Of a stretch of 32,374 nucleotides of DNA, positions 16,998 through 24,760 are shown in pieces (positions within the stretch are counted from its first letter, which is position 1; each line of letters begins with the position of its first letter). The notes under the pieces are model-generated. The model had not been told where the DNA came from. It saw only the letters and a program-made list of their open reading frames with translations, and did no database searches. Both the position numbers and the translations under genes were made by a program. Origin of the DNA: Nitrospinota bacterium (lineage in GTDB: Bacteria; Nitrospinota; Nitrospinia; Nitrospinales; Nitrospinaceae); the NCBI GenBank assembly GCA_029879645.1, contig JAOUPX010000024.1, positions 1 through 32,374 on the forward strand, written 5' to 3'.

Positions 16998-17027
16998 TTG
17001 ACGGACTCTGAAAATTTCCGGTATAAT
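16998..17027 (+). promoter_or_regulatory. Sigma-70-type promoter for the IscA/HesB gene
   Basis: TTGACG (16998-17003) and TATAAT (17022-17027) are separated by 18 bases, one mismatch from full consensus. The expected start site near 17034 gives a leader of about 60 bases. The surrounding 279-base region separates the two divergent Fe-S operons. A minus-strand TATAAA about 15-20 bases before the BolA ATG is too close and lacks a spaced -35 hexamer. Confidence 0.7.
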
Positions 17028-17095
17028 GCTGAATCCAATTGGCGGTTCCAGTATCTAAATAACAGATAAACTTATTGATTTTCAGGGAGTCCTCA

Positions 17096-17437
17096 ATGCC
17101 CGATACTCAACAAATCGTTTCCATCACCCCCGCCGCCGCGGAAGAGGTGAAAAAACTGGTCATTCAGGAGAACAAACCCGGCATCGGGTTGCGCCTCGGC
17201 GTTAAGGGCGGAGGCTGTTCCGGCCTTTCTTATGACCTCGGTTTCACCACGAAAGAAGACGGAGATACCGTGATTGATCACGAGGGATTCCAGGTTTATA
17301 TGGACCCCAAAAGTCTGATCTATCTGAAAGGTATGCAATTGGATTACCAGGGGGGCCTGCAGGGCAAAGGATTTGTGTTCGTCAATCCCAATGCCAAGTC
17401 CACCTGCGGTTGTGGTGAATCATTTTCTCTCACCTGA
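17096..17437 (+). CDS. A-type iron-sulfur cluster assembly protein (IscA/ErpA/HesB)
   Basis: A 113-residue A-type carrier with the three invariant cysteines: C41 in GGGCSGLSY, and C104 and C106 in the C-terminal CGCGESF. These proteins receive Fe-S clusters from a scaffold and pass them to apo-enzymes. The start is ATG 17096 with AGGGAG about seven bases upstream; an in-frame ATG at 17075 is less likely. Its own promoter lies just before it and a rho-independent terminator follows, yet the YgfZ gene starts only 30 bases past the terminator. Whether it is ErpA-like or IscA-like cannot be settled by eye. Confidence 0.95.
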   Translation: MPDTQQIVSITPAAAEEVKKLVIQENKPGIGLRLGVKGGGCSGLSYDLGFTTKEDGDTVIDHEGFQVYMDPKSLIYLKGMQLDYQGGLQGKGFVFVNPNAKSTCGCGESFSLT

Positions 17438-17462
17438 ATCTCCAAACCTTTGATTCGATTAC

Positions 17463-17496
17463 AGCGCATCCGGTGACGCCGCCGGTGCGCTTTTTT
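17463..17496 (+). terminator. Rho-independent terminator after the IscA/HesB gene
   Basis: The arms AGCGCA-t-CCGG and CCGGTGCGCT form a 10-bp stem with one bulged T and an eight-base loop, followed directly by TTTTTT. It lies 25 bases after the stop codon. Read-through into the YgfZ gene remains possible. Confidence 0.85.
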
Positions 17497-17525
17497 ATTT
17501 TATTGCAGAATAAACTGATTTACCC

Positions 17526-19247
17526 ATGACGATAACCCTACCCGCAGAAGAACACCGGCAAGCCCGCGAGGGTTGTGTCTACTTTATTCTGGACGACTTC
17601 TGCCTGGTGGAGGCGAGGGGTAAAGATACATTCTCATTTCTGCAATCGCAGACGACGAACGACGTCGTCAATCTGTCCATTGGCGCAGGGCTGAGCAATG
17701 CCCTGGTCGACCGTAAAGCCCGCCTGCTGAGCAGTTTCTCCCTGCACAAGACTTCAGACACTTCGGCTTTGGTCCTTATAGAAACCCACCAGCGGGATAC
17801 GCTGATCGATCAACTGGAGGAATACCATTTCCGGGAAGATATCTCGTGGAATATCGAGACCTCTTTCAATTTCTTGGTGGCCCTGCAGGGCCCCAAAAGT
17901 CCTTTTCTGTTGGAACACCTGACTGATTCGGGTCCGGGGCTTCACAACGGAAACGATATTTTCACGGCGCATATTAGGGGAATCGAAGTGTGGGTGATCT
18001 GCAAAAGCCTGACTGGTGAGGAGGGATATCTTCTGGCGTGTTCTTCCGACCGAAAAGAAGACCTGATCCAGACCCTGCAGGAGTCCGGAGAAAAGGTTGG
18101 CCTGATTGCCATTGGTCCCCAAACTCGCGATACCCTGAGAATTGAAGCGGGCATTCCGGTTTACGGCAGGGACATGGATAAAACCCATATCCTTCCTGAG
18201 ACAGGCCTGGAGCATTCTTCCGTCAGTTACCACAAAGGCTGCTACATTGGACAGGAAGTGATCGCTCGCATTAAAACCTACGGCTCCCCGGCGTTTGCTC
18301 TCATGGGAATCATTCTGGAGGGAGACACCCTGCCGGCAATGAATGCCACGATTAAATTAAAAACCAAAAAAATAGGAGTGGTGAAAAGCTCGGCTTATTC
18401 GCCCTCTCTCGATAAAGTGATTGCCCTGGCTTACGTGCAAAAAGACTTCCGAAGTCCCGACCAGACTTATCAGGTCACCCTGAACGAAATCCCGGCCACC
18501 CTCACCACCTGCCTTCTACCGTTCTACCAGACCGCCGGACGAACCGAACGGGCGAAGCAACTGCACCAGCAGGCACTGGTCCTTTTCAGAAATGAGGAGA
18601 ATCTGGACTCACCCATCGCCCTTCTTCGCGAGGCTATCGCCCTCGATCCCAAATACGCTCCCGGCTACGAGGCGCTGGGTGTCATGCTGTCCAAACAAAA
18701 CAAGCTGGATGAAGCCATCGCGCTAATGAAACGCCTGGCGGAAATCGATCCCCAGGAAATCATGGCGCACACCAATCTGTCTATTTATTACATGCAACAG
18801 GGGCGCATCGAGGAAGCCGAACAGGAAAAGGCCGAAGCCACGGCCATTCAATTTGAGAAGCTGGTAGAGGAAAATCAGGCCAAAAAAGCTAGAGAAAAAA
18901 AAGCCTCCATGGATAAGGAAGAACGGGAACGGCAGGTGGGGATGTTCCTGAAAGTCCTGGAAATCGATCCGGTTGACCAGGTCGCCAATTTCGGACTCGG
19001 TTCCATCTACCTGGAAACCGGCAAATATGAGGAAGCTCTGGAACCGCTGAAAACCGTGGTGGGACACCACCCCGATTATTCGGCGGCATGGCTGACTCTG
19101 GGCAAAACTCTGGAGAAGCTTTCGCGAAAGGAAGAGGCTGCGGAGGTTTATAAAAAAGGAATTGAAGCCGCTTCAAAGAAAGGTGATCTAATGCCTTTAA
19201 AAGATATGCAAACCCGCCTGAATCAGATTTTGCATTCCGAGGCCTGA
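17526..19247 (+). CDS. YgfZ/GcvT-like folate-binding protein fused to a TPR domain
   Basis: 573 residues in two parts. Residues 1 to about 330 match the YgfZ/GcvT tRNA-modification-associated family: the FSFLQSQTTNDVV start, the LVDRKARLLSSF block, and the diagnostic KGCYIGQE motif with C239. YgfZ uses tetrahydrofolate and helps maintain Fe-S enzymes such as MiaB. Residues 340-573 are TPR repeats (ALDPKYAPGYEALGVMLSKQ, EIDPQEIMAHTNLSIYYMQ, EIDPVDQVANFGLGSIYLE, HHPDYSAAWLTLGKTLEKL) interrupted by a charged helix near 440-475. Ordinary YgfZ ends near residue 330, so the TPR tail is an added protein-binding module. Its 3' end overlaps the convergent 565-residue orphan by 25 bases. Confidence 0.9.
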   Translation: MTITLPAEEHRQAREGCVYFILDDFCLVEARGKDTFSFLQSQTTNDVVNLSIGAGLSNALVDRKARLLSSFSLHKTSDTSALVLIETHQRDTLIDQLEEYHFREDISWNIETSFNFLVALQGPKSPFLLEHLTDSGPGLHNGNDIFTAHIRGIEVWVICKSLTGEEGYLLACSSDRKEDLIQTLQESGEKVGLIAIGPQTRDTLRIEAGIPVYGRDMDKTHILPETGLEHSSVSYHKGCYIGQEVIARIKTYGSPAFALMGIILEGDTLPAMNATIKLKTKKIGVVKSSAYSPSLDKVIALAYVQKDFRSPDQTYQVTLNEIPATLTTCLLPFYQTAGRTERAKQLHQQALVLFRNEENLDSPIALLREAIALDPKYAPGYEALGVMLSKQNKLDEAIALMKRLAEIDPQEIMAHTNLSIYYMQQGRIEEAEQEKAEATAIQFEKLVEENQAKKAREKKASMDKEERERQVGMFLKVLEIDPVDQVANFGLGSIYLETGKYEEALEPLKTVVGHHPDYSAAWLTLGKTLEKLSRKEEAAEVYKKGIEAASKKGDLMPLKDMQTRLNQILHSEA

Positions 19248-20920
19248 TCCTTCACAAGATCCCACATATCCGATCCCGGATTCATAAACCCCTTTTGAAT
19301 CAAACCCTGAGTCACTGAGATGCCATGGTCCATAAGAAACCAGGCGCGTAATAAGAATTTTTCTTCCGGCGTGGTGTAATCATCTTCCCATTCGGTAACG
19401 CTAGCATGGCTCTGTAATGCTTTCATTAGCGATTCGGGAATATTCAAACGCCGTTTTTTCACAAAAGATATGAACCCATCAATCATCATGGGCTGGAAAT
19501 CTTTCCGGCTGATTTTAATTAATTCCGAAACGCTGGGAAAATTTTCGCGGTGATGTTGAAAAAATTTGAGTTTGTAATATTGATGGATCGTTTCGAGCCT
19601 GAAGTAACAATGCAGGTCCACCACCTCTTCACCGTACGCATGAATGAGATATTTCCGGATCAGGGGTTTCCCATTTTGAAGAAGAAGCTTGTTCAACCGG
19701 CCGCGGTCGAACAAGTGGATACGAACCGTACTGAGGTGTTTACTGCATTGTTCCTCAATATCTTCTCGTAATTGCCTGTTTTGGGGATGAACCCGGTACC
19801 AGTAAATTTCATCGCTAGACACCTGTAGCGCCTGCTCGTAGGAATCGGCAATTTGATGACAATTGGCTTTCTTTGCCTGTCGGGCTATTTGGTAGGCGTT
19901 TTCCGGGCTGAAATCGAGGCCGATCAACCGGTCCTGAAATTCCTTTCGGCTTCCCATCAAAAATCCGCCACGTTCCTTGATATGGTCTTTGGCCTTTTCC
20001 ACGCCGCGCAAAGCCAAACTGACATCCCGAGGAGTCAGCTTGAGATCGAGACTGAGGGCGAATTCATATATCTCATACAGGGTTTTATAATTTAACTTAT
20101 CTATATATAGAAATTTTTGGATGTTCTTTTCGTGAAAACCGCATTTCTCGAAGATCTTGATTTTTTTATATTTCAATTCTTCCCAATATTTGCGCGTTCC
20201 CTCTTTTTTATTGAACTGATTCTGAATTTCCGAGCGGGCCTTAAAAAAATAACTGCGGAGCAAATACCATTTGGATTTCAAGGTGGATTCAATGATCCAC
20301 CGGTATTTGGGGGTCAAAACGGTCAGTTTGGGGTCTTCAAGCAATTTAATTTCGCCGGTAACCAGAATATAATCCAACAACTCCAGGTGCCGCTCCAGCA
20401 AGATCGGATTTATAAGTTCGATAAACTTGCGGAAAATTGTTTTCCAACGGTATAAATCGAAACCTCCAGAACTGCCGTTGGTTTTTCCGGCCGCCAATTG
20501 ATTTTTAACAGCCTGCATTCCATTTTTTTCAATTTTCCTGAATAATGCGTCCCTCGCCCCGATATCGCGGATTTTAATTTGCTTGAGCCGACTGATAATG
20601 GCGTGCGATTGATCCTGAATTTCGCGGTCGAGATCTGAATAGGTTTTACTGGGGGAAAAGTAAATGGAAGCGAGCAGGTCGTCGACAACTTCCAGGGAAA
20701 CCAGAGTTTTCCTTGAAAGCTTTTTGTAATTATTAAAATTCAGGGTTTTAGCGCCTGTCTGACAGGATCGTATATCGTTCAGATAGGAACGGGCGCGGTC
20801 GAGATCCTCTGTCTGTACATAAGGATCATTAATGACCTTAAGAAACAGAGATTCGGCTTTTTGTAAATCCCTTTTGGCGAGAAACTCAAGTCCCTGACTC
20901 AAAGGATCAAAGACAAACAT
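19223..20920 (-). CDS. Unknown 565-residue protein
   Basis: I do not recognise a family. The protein is soluble, basic, rich in Lys, Tyr, Phe and Leu, and mostly helical. It starts with a TPR-like segment (LSQGLEFLAKRDLQKAESLFLKVINDP), which suggests that helical repeats may extend through the first part. No signal peptide, membrane helix, P-loop or metal motif is seen. The C-terminal region from about residue 430 is predicted to be helical with KFFQHHRENFPSVSELIKI and a tail with WFLMDHGISVTQGLIQKG. The start codon lies inside an 8-bp perfect hairpin (20919-20940) that also covers the only Shine-Dalgarno-like sequence, a possible translational control. Confidence 0.7.
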   Translation of the reverse strand: MFVFDPLSQGLEFLAKRDLQKAESLFLKVINDPYVQTEDLDRARSYLNDIRSCQTGAKTLNFNNYKKLSRKTLVSLEVVDDLLASIYFSPSKTYSDLDREIQDQSHAIISRLKQIKIRDIGARDALFRKIEKNGMQAVKNQLAAGKTNGSSGGFDLYRWKTIFRKFIELINPILLERHLELLDYILVTGEIKLLEDPKLTVLTPKYRWIIESTLKSKWYLLRSYFFKARSEIQNQFNKKEGTRKYWEELKYKKIKIFEKCGFHEKNIQKFLYIDKLNYKTLYEIYEFALSLDLKLTPRDVSLALRGVEKAKDHIKERGGFLMGSRKEFQDRLIGLDFSPENAYQIARQAKKANCHQIADSYEQALQVSSDEIYWYRVHPQNRQLREDIEEQCSKHLSTVRIHLFDRGRLNKLLLQNGKPLIRKYLIHAYGEEVVDLHCYFRLETIHQYYKLKFFQHHRENFPSVSELIKISRKDFQPMMIDGFISFVKKRRLNIPESLMKALQSHASVTEWEDDYTTPEEKFLLRAWFLMDHGISVTQGLIQKGFMNPGSDMWDLVKDQASECKI

Positions 20921-20940
20921 AAGGCGCAGGACCGCCTTAT
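20919..20940 (-). promoter_or_regulatory. Hairpin covering the start of the 565-residue gene
   Basis: ATAAGGCG and CGCCTTAT form a perfect 8-bp stem with a six-base loop. In the minus-strand transcript the 5' arm holds AAGGCGG, the only Shine-Dalgarno-like sequence near, and the 3' arm ends within the ATG. On the plus strand it is followed by five Ts and could also read as a terminator, but no plus-strand gene precedes it. Confidence 0.45.
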
Positions 20941-21121
20941 TTTTTCGTAAAATTCATCTGTGTAAACAGGCTAAAAACTTTATCTTTAAAAATCTTCCTC
21001 CCGCTTACGAAACTTTTTAGACGTATTAATCATTTACTAAATCCAAAACAATATAGTTCCAAAACCTTCAATGCACAAAGGCACCGGGGTTTTACAAGAT
21101 GAACTTCAAAAAATAAGGCTC

Positions 21122-21150
21122 AAAAAGCGACCCACTTTTTATCTGTGGGT
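21122..21150 (-). terminator. Possible terminator of the haem-subunit transcript
   Basis: On the minus strand ACCCAC and GTGGGT pair (6 bp, nine-base loop), followed after three bases by TTTTT. It lies about 165 bases past the NxrC-like stop codon, so the distance is long and the stem short. Confidence 0.4.
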
Positions 21151-21264
21151 GGCTGTGAATATGGAAAATCTACAAAACACAGATAATGCATAAATTAAGA
21201 TGCCAGAAAGCATGTTAGGGTTTTAAAATTTTTGGAAGTTCAAAACCTCACAACAAGAGACCAG

Positions 21265-21303
21265 TAACCCTTTATATTCATTGGAGTTAAGGGTTATCTT
21301 TTT
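21265..21303 (+). terminator. Terminator-like hairpin, plus orientation
   Basis: TAACCCTT and AAGGGTTA form a perfect 8-bp stem around a 16-base loop, and TTTTT follows two bases later on the plus strand. No recognised plus-strand gene ends here. It lies just past the end of the minus-strand NxrC-like gene and may act on that strand as a 3'-end stabiliser instead. Confidence 0.35.
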
Positions 21304-21315
21304 GTGAGTCGGGGA

Positions 21316-22266
21316 TCAGTATTTTAATAGATGGAAAATGGTGAGGGCCTTCTGACCGTTTCTTTCCTTGTTGTTCCCGTTCCAGACGGCAAAGGCAATG
21401 GGGGTTTCCTGACCGGTAAACTGTGTATCATTCTGATCTTCTGTTATAAGTAGACGTTTAAAAACAACCATCCAGCGATTGTTGCTCCAGTTACCACGGC
21501 CTTCGACATCCTGATGCGCCTGGGTGGTCAGGGTACTGAACCCTTCCGCGTTGAGATCTTCCACCGGAGATCGACGAAGGGTATTATCTGAAAGAATATT
21601 CCCAGTGGCCCGTCCGGGATTGAACACGCCCTCGTTTTTCCCCATTCCTGGATCGACGTTAGTTTTGCGTTCTGAAACTTTTGGACCCTGTTGAGGGGCC
21701 AGTACCAGGTTTCCACTGGGTTCATAAATGTAATAACTGCCGGAACCCATCGCCATGTAATGGTACTGGTCTTCCAGGTCCTGCATGGCTTCGTTACCGG
21801 CCGTTCCAGCTCCCTCTTTATTCCAGGTGGCCTTCCACTGCCAGATATTCACCCGCTCACCCTCGCCGCCCATAGTGAACGGAGGAGCCGAACCGGCCTG
21901 ATCGACTGGAAACATGATGGCGGCCTGGTCTTTGTATTGCTGGGACTGAACCATGATGTCGTTGCGGGTGGGATCGGTCCACTCCAGTCGAACGGCGATT
22001 TCCAGGTCGTTACGCGCGGCCTGAACACTGATCCATTTGGTCGCGGGTGCCGGCCACATGGGATTGGTAATCATTTGGGGTTGCAGGTCGATTACGACGC
22101 TCTGGCCTTTGGTGGGCCCATAGTTGGACCAGAACACATCGGAGGGATCAACAGGTATGGTGCCGTGGACGCGAACTGCGTTCACAGTTACGGCATCTGA
22201 CGAAATGGGTGTCATCATTCCCATCAGGGCCAGGCACGTTACAATTAGGAATTTGCGGTAAGCCAC
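21316..22266 (-). CDS. Periplasmic haem-b subunit, type II DMSO-reductase family (NxrC/EbdC-like)
   Basis: 316 residues with a Sec signal peptide (FLIVTCLALMGMM, cleavage near residue 25). The fold is that of the gamma subunit of ethylbenzene dehydrogenase and its relatives, which carries one haem b and links the molybdenum/Fe-S core to a periplasmic electron carrier. Supporting blocks are LEIAVRLEWTDPTRND, AAIMFPV (M118), WMVVFKRLL (K270) and the C-terminal PIAFAVWNGNNKERNGQKA. M118 and K270 fit the axial Met/Lys haem ligands known in EbdC. The start is GTG. A TorD-type chaperone gene sits 52 bases upstream. In nitrite oxidisers such proteins are proposed NxrC subunits, but no A or B subunit gene is in the window, so the enzyme it serves is inferred. 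Confidence 0.83.
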   Translation of the reverse strand: MAYRKFLIVTCLALMGMMTPISSDAVTVNAVRVHGTIPVDPSDVFWSNYGPTKGQSVVIDLQPQMITNPMWPAPATKWISVQAARNDLEIAVRLEWTDPTRNDIMVQSQQYKDQAAIMFPVDQAGSAPPFTMGGEGERVNIWQWKATWNKEGAGTAGNEAMQDLEDQYHYMAMGSGSYYIYEPSGNLVLAPQQGPKVSERKTNVDPGMGKNEGVFNPGRATGNILSDNTLRRSPVEDLNAEGFSTLTTQAHQDVEGRGNWSNNRWMVVFKRLLITEDQNDTQFTGQETPIAFAVWNGNNKERNGQKALTIFHLLKY

Positions 22267-22318
22267 TATCCCGTTCCAGGGTTGGAGGGGAACCCGATCT
22301 TAACTCAATAGATGTGGA

Positions 22319-23146
22319 TTACTTGACCGGTTCACATTCTGCCGGAGCATTAGCCACCAGATCATTTTCCATACTATAGGAGAGGGACCGGTACTCCGGC
22401 TCTTCAACCTTAATGGGTTTAACATCCAGCAGGGCACATTCATTCTGCACCATCAGGGACAAAATATCGACGATATCTTTGTATAATCCCCGCTCCGCCT
22501 TACGCGCGGTAAAAATGCTGAATAAGGGGGTCCACCGCCCGATGTGATTACGAAGGAATTTCTTGGCGCTGGAACGCACTACTGAGATTTTTTTCTCATC
22601 ATGACCATTAGTGATCCCGTAGGCTTCCCGGAAACACAGGTAGGACATAAAGGCCAGTTCTACGGCAAGGTGATCCACACGTTCTTTACCCCGACTCTTG
22701 GGGAACTCGAATCCAAAAGTTTCATAAAAACCGCCGAGCTGAATCAAGACATCGGTCTGAGACTGAATTCCACCTTCGGTTCCATACTGCATTTCGTAAG
22801 GCGGGCACTCCTGGGAAACCGCGTGTCCGAAAACGCGGATATATTCCTGTTGCACCTGCTTCAATGCCATTTTGGGGAGATATTTACCAAAGCGCCCAAC
22901 CATTTCCTTCACCCGGCCCCAGTCTTCTTCATCCAGCAGAACCACATCAAACGGCTCCAACAGAGATTTGGGCCGGAAGAATTTCCGGTTCCAGGGGTAA
23001 CTGAAGGCATTGGATAAAATGTCATAAATGCGGCCACGGGCCAACTGCAGAGAAATTCTCTGTTCTTTACAGTCTTCCAGGGATCCCGTTTCCCCAAACT
23101 TCAACATGATCGGGTCTTGGTTTTTAACTTCGCTCACTTCGGACAT
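22319..23146 (-). CDS. TorD/NarJ-family molybdoenzyme chaperone
   Basis: About 275 residues, all helical, of the family that inserts molybdenum cofactor and holds the catalytic subunit until it is folded and exported. The signatures are EYIRVFGHAVSQECPPYEMQYG (the CPPYE segment at about 114-118) and RVDHLAVELAFMSYLC at about 156-167. I start it at ATG 23146, preceded by AGGGAGAG; an upstream frame extension to 23191 would add 15 residues without a good site. Its neighbour, the NxrC-like haem subunit, belongs to the same enzyme class, so it probably serves that enzyme. It could equally be specific for another molybdoenzyme. Confidence 0.88.
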   Translation of the reverse strand: MSEVSEVKNQDPIMLKFGETGSLEDCKEQRISLQLARGRIYDILSNAFSYPWNRKFFRPKSLLEPFDVVLLDEEDWGRVKEMVGRFGKYLPKMALKQVQQEYIRVFGHAVSQECPPYEMQYGTEGGIQSQTDVLIQLGGFYETFGFEFPKSRGKERVDHLAVELAFMSYLCFREAYGITNGHDEKKISVVRSSAKKFLRNHIGRWTPLFSIFTARKAERGLYKDIVDILSLMVQNECALLDVKPIKVEEPEYRSLSYSMENDLVANAPAECEPVK

Positions 23147-23220
23147 GGGACTCTCCCTCAAAATTGTCAGGCCACAACACAGCCCAAACACCGTTTAAAA
23201 CCTGAGCCTTGTTTACCTCT

Positions 23221-23245
23221 GTCAGGGCCGGTGGTCCGGCCCGAC
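23221..23245 (-). other. G+C-rich hairpin in the chaperone leader
   Basis: GGGCCGG and CCGGCCC pair perfectly over a TGGT loop, extended by GTC/GAC across one bulged base, for ten pairs. No T-run follows on the minus strand. It lies about 75 bases before the chaperone start and 70 bases after the HEXXH orphan, so it may block read-through or stabilise the downstream mRNA. Confidence 0.45.
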
Positions 23246-23314
23246 TCACAAGTTTAGATTAATTTGAGCCGAAAGGAAATTTTAATTACTTACGCTATCA
23301 TAAGCCATTAAAAA

Positions 23315-24526
23315 TCAAGATGTTCCAGCTCTCAATTCATAGACTTCGATACACCGGTCACAGGCACCATCCTTACTTTCCCAATCCGGAAAGTCAATCT
23401 GGATGGCTTCAATAACCATTTCATCACATACGCTTTCAGGATCGTCCACCCAGTTATACGTCGGAAATTTGCACAACGGACAGGGCGATCCCTGAAGATG
23501 AATATACTCGCGATCTTCCTCGGTAAACTCTTCGGAATAATCGATAAATGTACTGATCAGGGTTTCCAGGTCGGTGGCCATGGATAACAGTTCTTCGTGG
23601 GTCAGCTTTTCTGTACTCCATAATCCCTCGAATATACCACGTCTCTGCTGTTCGGGAATCTTCCGGTAATAGTTATCAAACTCTCTGTAACGCGCTTCCT
23701 TGGTCATGACGGACCGGATTTTTTTCCGGGCCAGCCGCGAGTCGACATAAATATTCCACAACAAGCGGAATCGCGCTGTAATGAGATTTTTCATCGACGG
23801 ATTGCCCGGAATAAAGGCGTCTTCGTAATCGAATTCCGGGTCCATCATGTCCCGCGCGTGCATGAACTCGTGGATTAAAAAGGCACCCAGTTCCTCCACC
23901 TCTTCAGGGTTGGCGAAACGGCTGGCCAGCACACGCATTTCGATCACCGGCAAACCGGAAACCCGGTTCAGTACGTTGGACCCTTCATCCACCTTGTTGA
24001 TGGCCCGTTTAATGGTGATCTCTTTAATTTTTTCCTCGAAGGATCGGTCTTCATCTTCATACTGAATTTCCGTCTTATCTTCATCCACCGGGGCGGACCC
24101 GTCATCCAGACTTTCAATCAGTTCCGTTTGGACCGGAGGCGCTTCTCCTGAAGGTTCCGTTACCGATCCATTATCTTCTGAATCTTCATCCGCTCCTTCG
24201 TCACCTTCGGCTAAGGCCACTCCACTTTCCCCGGCATTTTCCACTGAGGCGGCAAAAGCCTTCTTGGCGCTTTTCTGGCGTTTGGGAATCAATCCACAGG
24301 CTTCCAGGGCCTGAAGGACATGATCACCCAATTCCAGCTTTTCCCTGAAAAAGAGTTCATTAACCTTGGCGAAGGCGTCCTCCCGGTCATCTTCCGGAAG
24401 TTCGTAGATGGGATCGGCCAGTGAGTGATACTCATCGTAATCGGCCCGCATCCCTGAACGCTCTAAATGATTCAGGTGCCGGAAAACCGATTCCTCCATT
24501 AACTGAGGGCTGTAATTGATTTTCAT
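23315..24526 (-). CDS. Unknown HEXXH-containing protein with two CXXC pairs
   Basis: 403 residues, not assigned to a family. A zincin-type motif LIHEFMHARD (H219, E220, H223) is followed by acidic residues (D226, D229, E231) that could supply a third ligand, so a metallopeptidase-like core around residues 175-340 is plausible. CPLC (349-352) and CDRC (389-392) near the C-terminus look like a zinc-ribbon or other metal site. An Asp/Glu-rich low-complexity linker spans about 100-165. No signal peptide is present, so it is cytoplasmic. It lies between a molybdoenzyme chaperone and a large TPR protein, all on one strand. It has its own likely promoter and no visible Shine-Dalgarno sequence. Confidence 0.75.
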   Translation of the reverse strand: MKINYSPQLMEESVFRHLNHLERSGMRADYDEYHSLADPIYELPEDDREDAFAKVNELFFREKLELGDHVLQALEACGLIPKRQKSAKKAFAASVENAGESGVALAEGDEGADEDSEDNGSVTEPSGEAPPVQTELIESLDDGSAPVDEDKTEIQYEDEDRSFEEKIKEITIKRAINKVDEGSNVLNRVSGLPVIEMRVLASRFANPEEVEELGAFLIHEFMHARDMMDPEFDYEDAFIPGNPSMKNLITARFRLLWNIYVDSRLARKKIRSVMTKEARYREFDNYYRKIPEQQRRGIFEGLWSTEKLTHEELLSMATDLETLISTFIDYSEEFTEEDREYIHLQGSPCPLCKFPTYNWVDDPESVCDEMVIEAIQIDFPDWESKDGACDRCIEVYELRAGTS

Positions 24527-24603
24527 AAGTTTGTTTTATACTTCGAAAAGAATTCCCTAAAACTAAACGATTAATAGGTTTCCCTTAAATAGGGGATACC
24601 TGA

Positions 24604-24632
24604 AATCTATAGAATGACTCCGCCCTTGTCAA
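24604..24632 (-). promoter_or_regulatory. Candidate promoter for the HEXXH gene
   Basis: A perfect minus-strand TTGACA (24627-24632) is followed by TATAGA at 15 bases or TAGATT at 17 bases. The first spacing is short and the second hexamer weaker, but either places a start about 70-80 bases before the ATG. The remainder of the 234-base gap shows no gene. Confidence 0.45.
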
Positions 24633-24760
24633 GACTTTCAGCTCTGTTTCCAACTGTGAAAAAAATGTGAAAAACAATTTTTCTTCGTCCAACGTGAATA
24701 CCCCGGATAAAAACCCTCCCAACCGGTTCGGAACGCAGAATATCCTGGTGTCTTAAAAAA

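Larger units (their letters stand above)
20921..21315. other. Gene-free stretch of 395 bases
   Basis: An A+T-rich region between two minus-strand genes. It holds two terminator-like hairpins (21122-21150, minus; 21265-21303, plus) and one plus-strand frame of 40 codons (ATG 21071 to TAA 21193) without a ribosome-binding site. I see no tRNA, no convincing protein gene and no repeat family. A small plus-strand transcript ending at the second hairpin cannot be excluded. Confidence 0.5.
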
